Source: Streptomyces sp. HUAS MG91
GTDB lineage: Bacteria; Actinomycetota; Actinomycetes; Streptomycetales; Streptomycetaceae
Length of the DNA: 64,000 bases
Assembly: GCF_040529335.1 (NCBI RefSeq)
Contig: NZ_CP159534.1
Coordinates: forward strand, 2,356,001-2,420,000
Reading direction: 5' to 3'
Made by a program: the position numbers and the translations under genes. Below, one piece after another: positions 16,933-26,375 of the stretch (position 1 is its first letter; every line of letters begins with the position of its first letter). The notes under the pieces were generated by a model that saw only the letters and a list, made by a program, of their open reading frames with translations, searched no databases and had not been told where the DNA came from.

Positions 16933-18291
16933 TCAGCCCCGCGAGAGGCGCTTCAGCAGCATGACGGACGCAACCGGACGCGCACCTGCCTTCGCCACCC
17001 CGTCGGCGACCTCGCGGTCCGTCGAGACGACGATCACCGGCCGGCCGGGCGGCTCGGCGCGCACCAGCTGCCGGATCAACTCGTCGGCCGTGACACCCGC
17101 CTTGGAGAACAGCACCCGCACCCCGCGCGGCGGCGCGAGCAGCACCGGCGCGGCCAGCTCCGCACCGTCGAAGACACAGGTCACCTCGGCGCCGGTCTGC
17201 GCGGCCAGCTGCGAGAGCGAGCCGAGCAGCCGCAGCCGCTGCTTCTCCAGCGGCATCGTCGGATAGCCGGTCTTGGTGACGTTGTAGCCGTCGACCACGA
17301 GGTGGGCCTGCGGCAGCGCCAGCAACTGGTCGAGGATCGCCGGGTCGTGCTCGTGCAGGGCGCGCGCCGCGATGTCCTTCGGGGTCATCTTCCCCGGCTC
17401 CACGGCGTCCACGGAGTCGGCGGGCCGCGCCGACACGGGCGGCAGCGCCAGCTCCCGGCGCAGCCCCTGGGCGGCCTCGAGCACGGTGTCCAGGAGCAGC
17501 CGTACGCGCATGTCCTCGACGCTGCGCCCCTCGCGGGCCGCGCGCCGGGAGGCCTCCAGGGCCGCCTCGACCTCGCCGAGCCGCCCCTTCAGCCGCCGCG
17601 TCTCGCTCTCGGCGGCCGACACCTGCGCCTGCGCCTCGGCCCGCGCCGCGTCGATCTCGCCGCGCGCCTTGCGCACGGCGGCCTCGCCGCGCTTGACGTC
17701 GCTCTGCGCGGAGCGCAGCTTGCGGTGCACGGCGTCGGTCTCGCGGCGGGCCGCGTCCAGCTCGGTGCGCAACCGTTCCGTCTCGGTCCTGGTCTGGGTC
17801 TGCGCCTCGGCGAGCTCGGCGCGCAGCCGCTCCAGCTCGGCGCGGGTCTCCTCGTCGGCGCGCTCGGCGTCGGCGCGCTGCGCCTCCTCGCCGGCGGCGG
17901 CGACGAGCTTGACCCAGCCCGTGGGGCGCAGCACGTACGCGGCGGCGGCGACGTCGAGGGGGTCGGCGGCGGGCGGCGGCGAGCCGGACTCCAGGGCGCC
18001 CGCCAGCTCGGGCTGCGCCTCACGGAACCGCTCGGCGATCCGCTGCCGGAAGATCGTGTCGCTCTCCACGGCCGCGGCCATCGCGTTGCCCGCGAACTTG
18101 GCCCGCCGCGTGGGGGTGAAGCGGGCATACTGCCGCAATTGCGGCGGAAGTTCGCCGACGGTCAGCCCGCCGAAACCGTCGGAGACGATCTGCACGACCC
18201 GACGCCGTACGCCTTCGGGCAGCGGCCGGTCGAGCACCTCGGCGGCGGCCGGCTCAGGGTCTTTGGCCTCCCCGCCCGTGCTCTGCACCAT
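16933..18291 (-). CDS. NYN-domain (PIN-like) putative RNase/RNA-binding protein
   Basis: 452 residues. N-terminal about 110 residues are a helical domain (LPEGVRRRVVQIVSDGFGGLTVGELPPQLRQYARF). Residues about 140-270 form a long coiled coil (RAELERLRAELAEAQTQTRTE). The C-terminal third is a YacP-like NYN domain: LVVDGYNVTKTGYP (first catalytic Asp), CVFDGAEL and VVSTDREVADGVAKAG (further acidic residues), the metal-dependent nuclease fold related to PIN domains. Likely acts on RNA in the cytoplasm; target unknown. A small zinc-ribbon protein gene lies 35 bp upstream on the same strand and may be co-transcribed. Confidence 0.85.
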   Translation of the reverse strand: MVQSTGGEAKDPEPAAAEVLDRPLPEGVRRRVVQIVSDGFGGLTVGELPPQLRQYARFTPTRRAKFAGNAMAAAVESDTIFRQRIAERFREAQPELAGALESGSPPPAADPLDVAAAAYVLRPTGWVKLVAAAGEEAQRADAERADEETRAELERLRAELAEAQTQTRTETERLRTELDAARRETDAVHRKLRSAQSDVKRGEAAVRKARGEIDAARAEAQAQVSAAESETRRLKGRLGEVEAALEASRRAAREGRSVEDMRVRLLLDTVLEAAQGLRRELALPPVSARPADSVDAVEPGKMTPKDIAARALHEHDPAILDQLLALPQAHLVVDGYNVTKTGYPTMPLEKQRLRLLGSLSQLAAQTGAEVTCVFDGAELAAPVLLAPPRGVRVLFSKAGVTADELIRQLVRAEPPGRPVIVVSTDREVADGVAKAGARPVASVMLLKRLSRG

Positions 18292-18326
18292 CCGTCACCC
18301 CAACTGTCTCGAGTGCACCGGCTCCG

Positions 18327-18566
18327 TCAGGAGTCGGTGCCCGGCCTGTCGACAAGTTCCACTTGGTCCACCGCGTTGCACCAGCGGCAGCGGACCGACT
18401 CGATGGTCTCACTGACCACGTCGCGTTCCTCGACCTTCGGCTCACCGGCCAGGTCGAGATGGACGTACTCGACGACCTTCGAGGAGCGCGTCACGTCGAA
18501 CCGCGTCAGGTTGCCGCACAGCGTGCAGCGCCAGCGGGTGGTGGCGGTCGGCAGGGGAACCGTCAT
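18327..18566 (-). CDS. Small zinc-ribbon-like protein
   Basis: 79 residues with two CxxC pairs, CTLCGN near residue 14 and CRWCNA near residue 61, which would bind one zinc ion as a ribbon. The middle is a charged beta-rich stretch (VVEYVHLDLAGEPKVEERDVV). No catalytic residues. Nucleic-acid or protein binding is the usual role of such ribbons, but function is unknown. ATG at 18566; located directly upstream of the NYN nuclease gene. Confidence 0.8.
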   Translation of the reverse strand: MTVPLPTATTRWRCTLCGNLTRFDVTRSSKVVEYVHLDLAGEPKVEERDVVSETIESVRCRWCNAVDQVELVDRPGTDS

Positions 18567-18683
18567 CTCAGAGCATCTCTTCCTCGCGCGTGCACGGCGT
18601 GGTGCGTGGTGCTTGCTGTATTGCCCGTAACCCTACGGCCTGCCGTACGCCGCCCGCTCCCCGCCTTGCGTCATGCTCTTCCC

Positions 18684-19436
18684 ATGATCGGCGACGGGCG
18701 CGACACGACCGGAAAACTCGGAAAAGTGACCGCATTCCTCAGGGAGCACCCGGCCCCGGTCACGTACGGCATCATCGCGCTGTGCTGCGGGGTCTTCGTG
18801 CTCTCCCCCGCCTCGGGCTTCAATCCCACCTATGGCACGGGTGCCCGCCTGCTCACGGAACAGACCGCCTATTTCGATCGCTGGGGCGTGGTGCCCGCCG
18901 AACTCTTCACGGGATCGGCGCGGGCCGCCCTCACCCCGCTCACCGCTCTGTTCGTGCACGGCAGCTGGCTGCACCTGCTGGGCAACATGCTCTTCCTCTA
19001 TGTCTTCGGAGCGATGGCCGAGGAGCGCATGGGCCGCGTCCAGTACGCGCTCTTCTACCTGATCACCGGCTATCTGGCGCTGTTCGCGTACGCGCTCGCG
19101 CACGCCGACTCCGACCAGAGCCTGGTCGGCGCCTCCGGGGCGATCTCGGCGGTCCTCGGCGCCTTCCTGTACCTGTTCCCCGGGGCGCGGGTGACGAGCC
19201 TGTTCCCGTTCCTCCTCTTCCTGCCGCTGCGCTTTCCGGCCTGGGTGGTGCTGCCGTTCTGGGTGGCGCTGCAGTGGGCGGCCGCGGGCCAGGACACCCA
19301 GGGGCCCGCGGTCGCGTATCTGGCGCACCTCGTCGGCTTCTCGCTCGGGTTCCTCTACGCGTGGGTGCGGTACAGGGGCCGGGCTAAGGTTGAAGCGACC
19401 CATGCCACGGCCACCGAGGGAGACAGCCAGCCGTGA
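18684..19436 (+). CDS. Rhomboid-family intramembrane serine protease
   Basis: 250-residue membrane protease with six to seven predicted helices. Visible: HGSWLHLLGNM (the conserved His and Asn of helix 2), catalytic Ser151 in GASGAISA (GxSG motif) and catalytic His215 in AHLVGFSLGF, so the Ser-His dyad is intact. A loop carrying the NPTYGTG segment precedes the core. Cleaves transmembrane substrates; natural targets unknown. ATG at 18684. Its TGA overlaps the GTG of the downstream RAM-domain gene (GTGA), implying translational coupling. Confidence 0.9.
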   Translation: MIGDGRDTTGKLGKVTAFLREHPAPVTYGIIALCCGVFVLSPASGFNPTYGTGARLLTEQTAYFDRWGVVPAELFTGSARAALTPLTALFVHGSWLHLLGNMLFLYVFGAMAEERMGRVQYALFYLITGYLALFAYALAHADSDQSLVGASGAISAVLGAFLYLFPGARVTSLFPFLLFLPLRFPAWVVLPFWVALQWAAAGQDTQGPAVAYLAHLVGFSLGFLYAWVRYRGRAKVEATHATATEGDSQP

Positions 19437-19714
19437 TCACCGCGATCGTGCTCATCAAGACCAGCGTGGACCGGATCCCCGAGATCGCGGAGTCGATCGC
19501 GGCCCTGGACAGCGTCAGCGAGGTCTTCTCCGTCACCGGCACCTACGACCTGATCGCCATGGTCCGCGTCGCCCGCCACGACGACCTCGCGGATGTCATC
19601 CCCGGCCGGATCAGCAAGATCCAGGGCGTCGAGGCGACGGACACCCACGTCGCGTTCCGCACCTACTCCCAGCACGACCTGGAAGCCGCCTTCGCCATCG
19701 GCCTGGACGGCTAG
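19433..19714 (+). CDS. Stand-alone Lrp/AsnC ligand-binding (RAM) domain protein
   Basis: 93 residues forming only the alpha/beta ligand-binding and oligomerisation domain of Lrp/AsnC regulators (AIVLIKTSVDRIPEIAESIAAL; VTGTYDLIAMVRV; GVEATDTHVAFRTYS). There is no helix-turn-helix. Such stand-alone RAM proteins assemble as decamers and can bind amino acids; the role here is unknown. The GTG start at 19433 overlaps the rhomboid stop by 4 bp, so the two proteins are made from the same message. Confidence 0.88.
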   Translation: MITAIVLIKTSVDRIPEIAESIAALDSVSEVFSVTGTYDLIAMVRVARHDDLADVIPGRISKIQGVEATDTHVAFRTYSQHDLEAAFAIGLDG

Positions 19715-19717
19715 AAG

Positions 19718-19809
19718 CGCCCCGCCAGGGGCGCGGGGAACTGCGCGAGCAACCACTGAAAAGCCGCAGACGCACTGCCCACGAACCAGGCAGACGCGAC
19801 TGCGGCTTT
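19718..19809. repeat. Intergenic palindromic repeat, locus 2
   Basis: The CGCCCCGCC arm pairs with the start of the core; the 22-nt core is at 19727-19748. This is followed by a hairpin AAAGCCGCAG (19760-19769) / CTGCGGCTTT (19800-19809) with an inner CTGCC/GGCAG stem. Lies between convergent genes and ends in T residues, so it can terminate both. Confidence 0.8.
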
Positions 19810-19825
19810 CATGATCGGCCGAGCC

Positions 19826-21202
19826 TCACGACGCCGGAACACACCGCCCCTGCTCGGTGCGGTAGCTCCACGCGGCACCGTCCCGGACCAGCTCGGTGAC
19901 GGCCGCGACGAACCGCTCGACGTGCTCGTCGGGCGTCCCGGCGCCGAAGCTGACCCGGATCGCGTTCAGCGACTTCTCCCCGGGCGCCGCCTCGGGCGCC
20001 CCGCACTCGCCCTGCGTCTGCGGGTCGGAGCCGAGCAGCGTGCGCACGAGCGGGTGGGCGCAGAACAGCCCGTCCCGCACGCCGATCCCGTACTCGGCGG
20101 AGAGCGCGGCGGCGAAGTGCGAGGAGTTCCAGCCCTCCACCACGAACGAGATGACGCCGACGCGCGGGGCGTCGTCCCCGAACAGCGAGAGCACCTTCAC
20201 CTCGGGCACGGCGGCGAGCCCGTCGCGCACCGTGCGGATCAGCTCCTGCTCCCGCGCGACGAGGCTGTCGAACCCGGCCTCGGTGAGCGCCTTGCAGGCG
20301 GAGGCGATGGAGTAGACGCCGATGACGTTCGGCGAACCGGCCTCGTGCCGGGCGGCGCTGTCGTGCCACTCCACGTCCACGCCGCCGTCCGCGCGCCGGG
20401 CGACCTTGCGGGAGGCGCCGCCGCCGGCGAGGTACGGCTCGGCCTCGGTCAGCCAGTCGGAGCGTCCGGCGAGCACACCGGAGCCGAACGGCGCGTACAG
20501 CTTGTGGCCGGAGAAGGCGACCCAGTCGACGTCGAGGTCCTGGACGGAGACGGGGTGGTGGGGCGCGAGCTGGGCGGCGTCGAGCACGATGCGGGCACCG
20601 TGCGCGTGAGCGGCCGCCGCCAGCTCGCGCACCGGCCAGAGCTCACCGGTGACGTTGGAGGCACCGGTGACGCAGACGAGGGCCGGGCCGTACGGGTCCC
20701 GGTCGGCCAGCGCCCGCTCCAGGGTGGCGACGGCCTCGTCGGGGGTGCGGGGCGCGTTGAGGTAGGTGACCCGCGCGTCGCGCCACGGCAGCAGCGAGGC
20801 GTGGTGCTCGGTCTCGAAGACGAAGACCTGGCAGTCGGCGGGGAGCGCGGCGGCCAGCAGGTTGAGCGAGTCGGTGGTCGACCGGGTGAAGACGACCTGG
20901 TCGCCCTCACGGCAGTCGAGGAACTCGGCGACGGTCTTCCGGGAGTTCTCGAAGAGGTCGGTGGAGAGCTGGGAGAGGTACCCGGCGCCGCGGTGCACGC
21001 TGCCGTAGTACGGGGCGTACGCGGCGACGTCGTCCCACACGCGCTGGAGGGCCGGCGCGCTGGCGGCGTAGTCGAGGGCCGCGTAGGTCACCTCGCCGCC
21101 GGTGACGAGCGGGACGGTGACGTCCCGGCCGAGCACGGGCAGCGGGGCCGCGATGTCGGTGGGGGCAGAGGTACAGGCAGCAGCGTCGACGGAAACAGAC
21201 AT
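19826..21202 (-). CDS. Class V PLP-dependent aminotransferase / cysteine desulfurase-like enzyme
   Basis: 458-residue fold-type I PLP enzyme of the SufS/CsdA-like class V group. Visible: YLSQLSTDLFENSRKTVAEFL, RSTTDSLNLLA (cofactor phosphate), TEHHASLLPW (His stacking on PLP), VLDAAQLAPHHPV (Asp/Gln) and FSGHKLYAPFGSG with the Schiff-base Lys near residue 233. The C-terminal domain ends FGAGTPDEHVERFV. Control by the SAM-IV riboswitch upstream ties it to sulfur amino-acid metabolism, so cysteine or selenocysteine desulfuration or a C-S lyase reaction is plausible, but the exact reaction is not fixed. The ATG at 21202 has AGGGAG 8 nt upstream; an in-frame ATG further upstream lies in the leader. 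Confidence 0.82.
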   Translation of the reverse strand: MSVSVDAAACTSAPTDIAAPLPVLGRDVTVPLVTGGEVTYAALDYAASAPALQRVWDDVAAYAPYYGSVHRGAGYLSQLSTDLFENSRKTVAEFLDCREGDQVVFTRSTTDSLNLLAAALPADCQVFVFETEHHASLLPWRDARVTYLNAPRTPDEAVATLERALADRDPYGPALVCVTGASNVTGELWPVRELAAAAHAHGARIVLDAAQLAPHHPVSVQDLDVDWVAFSGHKLYAPFGSGVLAGRSDWLTEAEPYLAGGGASRKVARRADGGVDVEWHDSAARHEAGSPNVIGVYSIASACKALTEAGFDSLVAREQELIRTVRDGLAAVPEVKVLSLFGDDAPRVGVISFVVEGWNSSHFAAALSAEYGIGVRDGLFCAHPLVRTLLGSDPQTQGECGAPEAAPGEKSLNAIRVSFGAGTPDEHVERFVAAVTELVRDGAAWSYRTEQGRCVPAS

Positions 21203-21369
21203 GGGTGAACTCCCTGGCGCGGTAAGCGAATTGACCATGCCGAAGCCACGACTGAGCGCTACGGAACAGGGCTCGACGGCATGGAAAGAAAAGTGGAACG
21301 GGTACGCAGAGGCGGGGCCGAAACGCCCTATCGCATTCGCTTGCTCACGAGACTGCTCCCTTGAGGACC

Positions 21370-21507
21370 AGGACCCCAGGGTGTGCAGGGGTCCGCGCTT
21401 GCCATAGACCTCGCTGCCTACGGCCTGGTCTTCACCCAGGGCACCCCGCCACGGACGGAGGGTTGCCGGACAGCGGGCTGGGGCCTCGATCGCTGTCACT
21501 CATGACC
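21370..21507 (-). promoter_or_regulatory. SAM-IV riboswitch and expression platform
   Basis: Read on the minus strand from 21507: GGTCATGAGTGACAGCG opens P1/P2. CTGTCCGGCAACCCTCC carries the conserved GGCAACC of the SAM-I/IV core. GGCGGGGTGCCCTGGGTGA and AGACC close the P1 helix (GGTC pairs with GACC). GGCAAGCGCGG near 21391-21401 matches the 3' pseudoknot region that distinguishes SAM-IV from SAM-I. A hairpin GGACCCC/GGGGTCC follows (about 21371-21394) as a candidate switch. SAM binding would lower expression of the class V enzyme. Identified by recalled consensus, not by a covariance search. Confidence 0.85.
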
Positions 21508-21545
21508 TTGTAGATGATCCTGCCACACGTATCCCGAATGGCAAG

Positions 21546-21584
21546 GGCGCAGTCCATCTCCTGAGACAGGAAGGACTGCGCCCT
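21546..21584. terminator. Hairpin after trpD
   Basis: Arms GGGCGCAGTCC (21546-21556) and GGACTGCGCCC (21574-21584), with an inner CCTG/CAGG stem. It follows the trpD stop on the minus strand and separates trpD from the riboswitch-controlled gene. Confidence 0.7.
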
Positions 21585-21593
21585 GCGTCACAT

Positions 21594-22658
<1,065 letters not shown>

Positions 22659-22723
22659 GGCCGCTCCTGTGATGTTGTCCGTATGCGTAGGGGAACGCAC
22701 CCACCTTATCGAGCGGCGGGGAC

Positions 22724-22765
22724 GGCAAAGAGCCCCCGTCCAGTGCCTGGACGAGGGCTCTTGCC
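22724..22765. terminator. Terminator after qcrB
   Basis: GGCAAAGAGCC...GTCCAG / CTGGAC...GGGCTCTTGCC hairpin with a TGC loop. It follows the qcrB stop (22799, minus strand), ends the qcrCAB transcript and insulates trpD. Confidence 0.7.
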
Positions 22766-22798
22766 GTGGCGGTCAGCGTCGAGGTGGTACCTCGGAGA

Positions 22799-24436
22799 TC
22801 AGTGGTGGCCGTGGCCGCTGGTGATCTCCTTGTACTCCTCGGCCGTGGGCTTGGGGATCTGGTTGTGCTCCCCGTAGTAGCCCTTCGACAGCTTGGCGCG
22901 CAGCTTCTGCGTACGCGACACCTTGCGCTCCACACCGTTCTCGTCGACCGTCGGGCCGATCTCGGCGGGCTTGTACTGCTCGTGCGCGGTGAGCGTGTGC
23001 AGGGCCTCCGCGTCGAGCGGCTCGTGGACCTCGATGAACTCACCGTGCGGCAGGCGCTTGATGATGCCGGACTCGCGTCCGTGCAGCACCTTGTCCTTGT
23101 CGCGGCGCTGGAGGCCGAGGCAGATCCGCTTGGTGACGATGAAGACCACGATCGGCATCACGAAGAAGCTGACGCGGACGAACCAGGTGATCGCGTTGAT
23201 CGACAGGTGGAAGTGCGTGGCCCAGAGGTCGTTGCCACCACCGATCATCAGCACGAAGTACCAGGAGATCCACGCGGCACCGAAGGCGGTGCGCGTCGGC
23301 GCGTTGCGCGGGCGGTCCAGGATGTGGTGCTCGCGCTTGTCGCCGGTGACCCAGGACTCGATGAACGGGTAGACCGCGATCGCGACCAGGACCAGCGGGA
23401 AGATCACCAGCGGGACGAACACACCCAGGACGAGCGTGTGACCCCAGAGGTTGATCTCCCAGCCCGGCATGACACGGATCAGGCCTTCGGAGAAGCCCAT
23501 GTACCAGTCGGGCTGGGCGCCGGTGGAGACCTGGTCCGGACGGTACGGGCCGATGGCCCAGATCGGGTTGATCGAGGCGATCGCCGCGACCACCGCGATG
23601 ACACCGAAGACCAGGAAGAAGAAGCCGCCCGCCTTGGCCATGTAGACCGGGAGCAGCGGCATGCCGACGACGTTCTTCTCGGTCTTTCCGGCACCCGCGA
23701 ACTGCGTGTGCTTGTGGTAGAAGACCAGGATCAGGTGGGCCACCATCAGGCCGAGCATGATGCCCGGCAGCAGCAGGATGTGGACCGAGTAGAACCGCGC
23801 GACGAAGTCGCCGCCCGGGAACTCGCCGCCGAAGAGGAAGAACGACAGGTACGTGCCGACGATCGGCACGGACAGGACCGCGCCCTCCATGAAGCGGACA
23901 CCGGTGCCGGACAGCAGGTCGTCGGGGAGCGAGTAACCGGTGAAGCCGGTGAACATGCCCAGGACGAACAGCAGGAAGCCGAACAGCCAGTTGACCTCAC
24001 GCGGCTTGCGGAACGCACCCGTGAAGAACACGCGCATCATGTGCACGAACATGCCGGCGAGGAAGATCAGCGCGGCCCAGTGGTGGATCTGCCGGATCAG
24101 CAGACCACCGCGCACATCGAAGGAGATGTGCATGGTCGAGTTGAACGCCTCGGACATCAGCTGACCCTGCAGCGGGATGTAGCTGCCGTGGTACTCCACC
24201 TCGTTCATCGACGGGTGGAAGAACAGCGTCAGGTACACACCCGTGAGGATGATGATGATGAAGCTGTACATGCAGATCTCGCCGAGCATGAAGGACCAGT
24301 GGTCCGGAAAGATCTTGCGCATGTTGGACTTGGCCAGGGAGTAGATCCCGAGGCGTCCGTCCGCCCAGTCGGCGACACGCTCACCGGCCGGTGCCTTCTC
24401 GCGAGAAGGCGCGTCGTTCGTGGTTGCAGTACTCAT
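22799..24436 (-). CDS. qcrB: Cytochrome bc1 complex cytochrome b subunit
   Basis: 545-residue integral membrane subunit that oxidises menaquinol and holds two b hemes. Visible: paired heme-ligand His in helix B and D segments (HISFDVRGGLLIRQIHHWAALIF; YSVHILLLPGIMLGLMVAHLILVFYHKH), the Qo-site loop GFTGYSLPDDLLSGTG and the PDWY form of the PEWY motif (GAQPDWYMGFSEG). The C-terminal about 110-residue soluble extension (LQRRDKDKVLHGRESGIIKRLPHGEF) is typical of actinobacterial QcrB. It ends in a His/Gly-rich tail. Its ATG overlaps the qcrA stop by 4 bp. Part of the bc1-aa3 supercomplex with the cta genes nearby. Confidence 0.96.
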   Translation of the reverse strand: MSTATTNDAPSREKAPAGERVADWADGRLGIYSLAKSNMRKIFPDHWSFMLGEICMYSFIIIILTGVYLTLFFHPSMNEVEYHGSYIPLQGQLMSEAFNSTMHISFDVRGGLLIRQIHHWAALIFLAGMFVHMMRVFFTGAFRKPREVNWLFGFLLFVLGMFTGFTGYSLPDDLLSGTGVRFMEGAVLSVPIVGTYLSFFLFGGEFPGGDFVARFYSVHILLLPGIMLGLMVAHLILVFYHKHTQFAGAGKTEKNVVGMPLLPVYMAKAGGFFFLVFGVIAVVAAIASINPIWAIGPYRPDQVSTGAQPDWYMGFSEGLIRVMPGWEINLWGHTLVLGVFVPLVIFPLVLVAIAVYPFIESWVTGDKREHHILDRPRNAPTRTAFGAAWISWYFVLMIGGGNDLWATHFHLSINAITWFVRVSFFVMPIVVFIVTKRICLGLQRRDKDKVLHGRESGIIKRLPHGEFIEVHEPLDAEALHTLTAHEQYKPAEIGPTVDENGVERKVSRTQKLRAKLSKGYYGEHNQIPKPTAEEYKEITSGHGHH

Positions 24437-25488
24437 CCGCGCTCCCAGAAGGCAGGACCGACGGGCTCAGCGAAGTCGCCCTGCGCCACGAGGTAGCCCT
24501 CGGCGTCAGCGGCGATGTGCAGCTGCGGAAGGGCGTGACCGGCGGGGCCGAAGATGACCCGGGCACCGTCGGAGAGGTCGAAGGTGGACTGGTGGCAGGG
24601 GCAGAGCACGTGGTGCGTCTGCTGCTCGTACAGGGAGATCGGGCAGCCGACGTGGGTGCAGATCTTCGAGTACGCGACCACACCTTCGTGCGACCACTCG
24701 AGCTCCTGCTTGTCCTTGATGTTGTCCGGCTGGATACGGACGAGCATCAGGGCCGCCTTGGCGATCTCCTTCTGGAAGTCCTCGTCGTGCTCCTCCAGGC
24801 CCTCGGGCTTGGCGAAGGTGAGCGAGCCGACCGCGATGTCCGAAGCGCGCAGCGGCTCGTTCGTGTTCATGTTGACGAGCTTCAGGCCCTTCTTCCAGGC
24901 CGTGGTGCGCAGCTTCTTCTCGGGCAGCGGCCCGAGGTCGCGGAGCAGGACGACGCCGGAGAGCGGCACCAGGGCCAGCGCGCCGAACATCGTGTTGCGG
25001 ATCAGCTTGCGCCGGCCGAACTGCGACTCCCGCGCGCCGTCCGCGAAGTCGGCCAGAACCTGGGCCTTGACCTCGGGCTCGGCCTCGATCGGGTGACGCT
25101 CGGAGGCGATCTCGACGTCCGACATCAGGGTGCGGGCCCAGTGGACCGCGCCCGCGCCGATGCAGAACAGCGCCACGCCCAGGGTCGTGCCCAGGGCGAA
25201 GTTGAGCGCGCTGATGTGCCCCAGCGGGAAGATGTAGACGCTCTTGTGGGCGTCGATGGTCACGTACGACGCGATGAAGCCGATGGTGGCCAGCATCGAG
25301 ACGGTGAACAGCATCGCCACGACGCGCTCGGACCGCTTGGCGGCCCGCTCGTCGATGTCCTGGATCCGGTGCTCGTGCGGGGGCAGGCCCGGGTCGGCGA
25401 AGGGGTTGTCCTTCGTCGGCTCGACGGAACCGTGTCCGTCACCCTGCGCTTCCGGCAGGTTCTCTTCTGGAATGTCTTGGCTACTCAT
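24433..25488 (-). CDS. qcrA: Cytochrome bc1 complex Rieske iron-sulfur subunit
   Basis: 351-residue Rieske protein. N-terminal charged segment, three membrane helices (SERVVAMLFTVSMLATIGFIASYVTI; SALNFALGTTLGVALFCIGAGAVHW; FGALALVPLSGVVLL), as in actinobacterial QcrA, which has three rather than one. The C-terminal Rieske fold carries CTHVGC and CPCHQSTFDLSDG, giving two Cys and two His ligands plus the disulfide Cys for the 2Fe-2S centre. Passes electrons from menaquinol to QcrC. It overlaps qcrC (4 bp) and qcrB (4 bp) with ATGA junctions, so the three are translationally coupled. Confidence 0.96.
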   Translation of the reverse strand: MSSQDIPEENLPEAQGDGHGSVEPTKDNPFADPGLPPHEHRIQDIDERAAKRSERVVAMLFTVSMLATIGFIASYVTIDAHKSVYIFPLGHISALNFALGTTLGVALFCIGAGAVHWARTLMSDVEIASERHPIEAEPEVKAQVLADFADGARESQFGRRKLIRNTMFGALALVPLSGVVLLRDLGPLPEKKLRTTAWKKGLKLVNMNTNEPLRASDIAVGSLTFAKPEGLEEHDEDFQKEIAKAALMLVRIQPDNIKDKQELEWSHEGVVAYSKICTHVGCPISLYEQQTHHVLCPCHQSTFDLSDGARVIFGPAGHALPQLHIAADAEGYLVAQGDFAEPVGPAFWERG

Positions 25489-26294
25489 GACTTCTTGGCC
25501 TTTGCGGTCCGAGCGGCAACCCAGATGGCGACGGCGATCAGCGCGCCGAGACCGAAGATCCAGGCGAACAGACCCTCACTGACCGGGCCGAGCCCGCCCA
25601 GCTTGAGACCACCGGGGCTCTCGGACTTGTCGCCGTTGACCGCGTCGAGGTACGCGATGATGTCCTTCTTGTTCTGCTTGGTCATCGTCGTGTCCGGGAA
25701 GGACGGCATGTTCTGCGGGCCGGTCTGCATGGCCTCGTAGATGTGCTTCGGGCTGACGCCCTCGAGGCTCGGCGCGAACTTGCCGTGCGTCAGCGCGCCA
25801 CCTTCACCGGTGAAGTTGTGGCACTGGGCGCAGTTCGTGCGGAACAGTTCGCCGCCCTTGGCGACGTCGGCTCCGCTCGGGTCGTAGTCCTCCCTGCTCG
25901 GGGCGACCGGACCGGCGCCGAGAGAGGAGATGTACGCGGCGAGCTGGTCGATCTCGGCCTGCGAGTAGATGACCTTCTTGCGCGGGACCTGAGCGCCAGG
26001 CTGCTGGGCCGGCATACGGCCCGTGCCGACCTGGAAGTCGACGGCGGCGGAGCCGACGCCCACGAGGCTCGGCCCGTCGGAGGTGCCCTGACCGCCGGTT
26101 CCGTGGCAGCTGGCGCAGCCTACGGAGTAGAGCTTCTTGCCCTCGTCGATGGCGAGGGACTGGGCGGTTTCATCGGCCTGCGCCTTGTCCGCGGGCGCGA
26201 ACGCGGCGTAGAGCCCCCCGGTGGCCGCCAGCGCGAGGAGTAGGACGACGACCGCCGCCAGCGGATGGCGTCGTCGTGCGGAGAGCTTTTTCAC
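25485..26294 (-). CDS. qcrC: Diheme cytochrome c subunit of the bc1 complex
   Basis: 269 residues. An N-terminal anchor (LAAVVVLLLALAATGGLYAAF) is followed by two c-type heme sites, CASCHG and CAQCHN, with distal Met ligands likely in the MPAQQPG and MPSFPD segments. A C-terminal helix (LFAWIFGLGALIAVAIWVAA) anchors it again. Two hemes replace the soluble cytochrome c, handing electrons directly to the aa3 oxidase, the actinobacterial design. The GTG start at 26294 has a G-rich site upstream. ctaE lies 81 bp upstream, so ctaE-qcrCAB is probably one transcript. Confidence 0.96.
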   Translation of the reverse strand: MKKLSARRRHPLAAVVVLLLALAATGGLYAAFAPADKAQADETAQSLAIDEGKKLYSVGCASCHGTGGQGTSDGPSLVGVGSAAVDFQVGTGRMPAQQPGAQVPRKKVIYSQAEIDQLAAYISSLGAGPVAPSREDYDPSGADVAKGGELFRTNCAQCHNFTGEGGALTHGKFAPSLEGVSPKHIYEAMQTGPQNMPSFPDTTMTKQNKKDIIAYLDAVNGDKSESPGGLKLGGLGPVSEGLFAWIFGLGALIAVAIWVAARTAKAKKS

Positions 26295-26375
26295 GGATTA
26301 CCCCGGTGTCAGGATCTTCTGCGTCGGTGCTACGGGAATGTTTCGGGTGCTTCGCCCGATGCTGCGATCTGCGAA

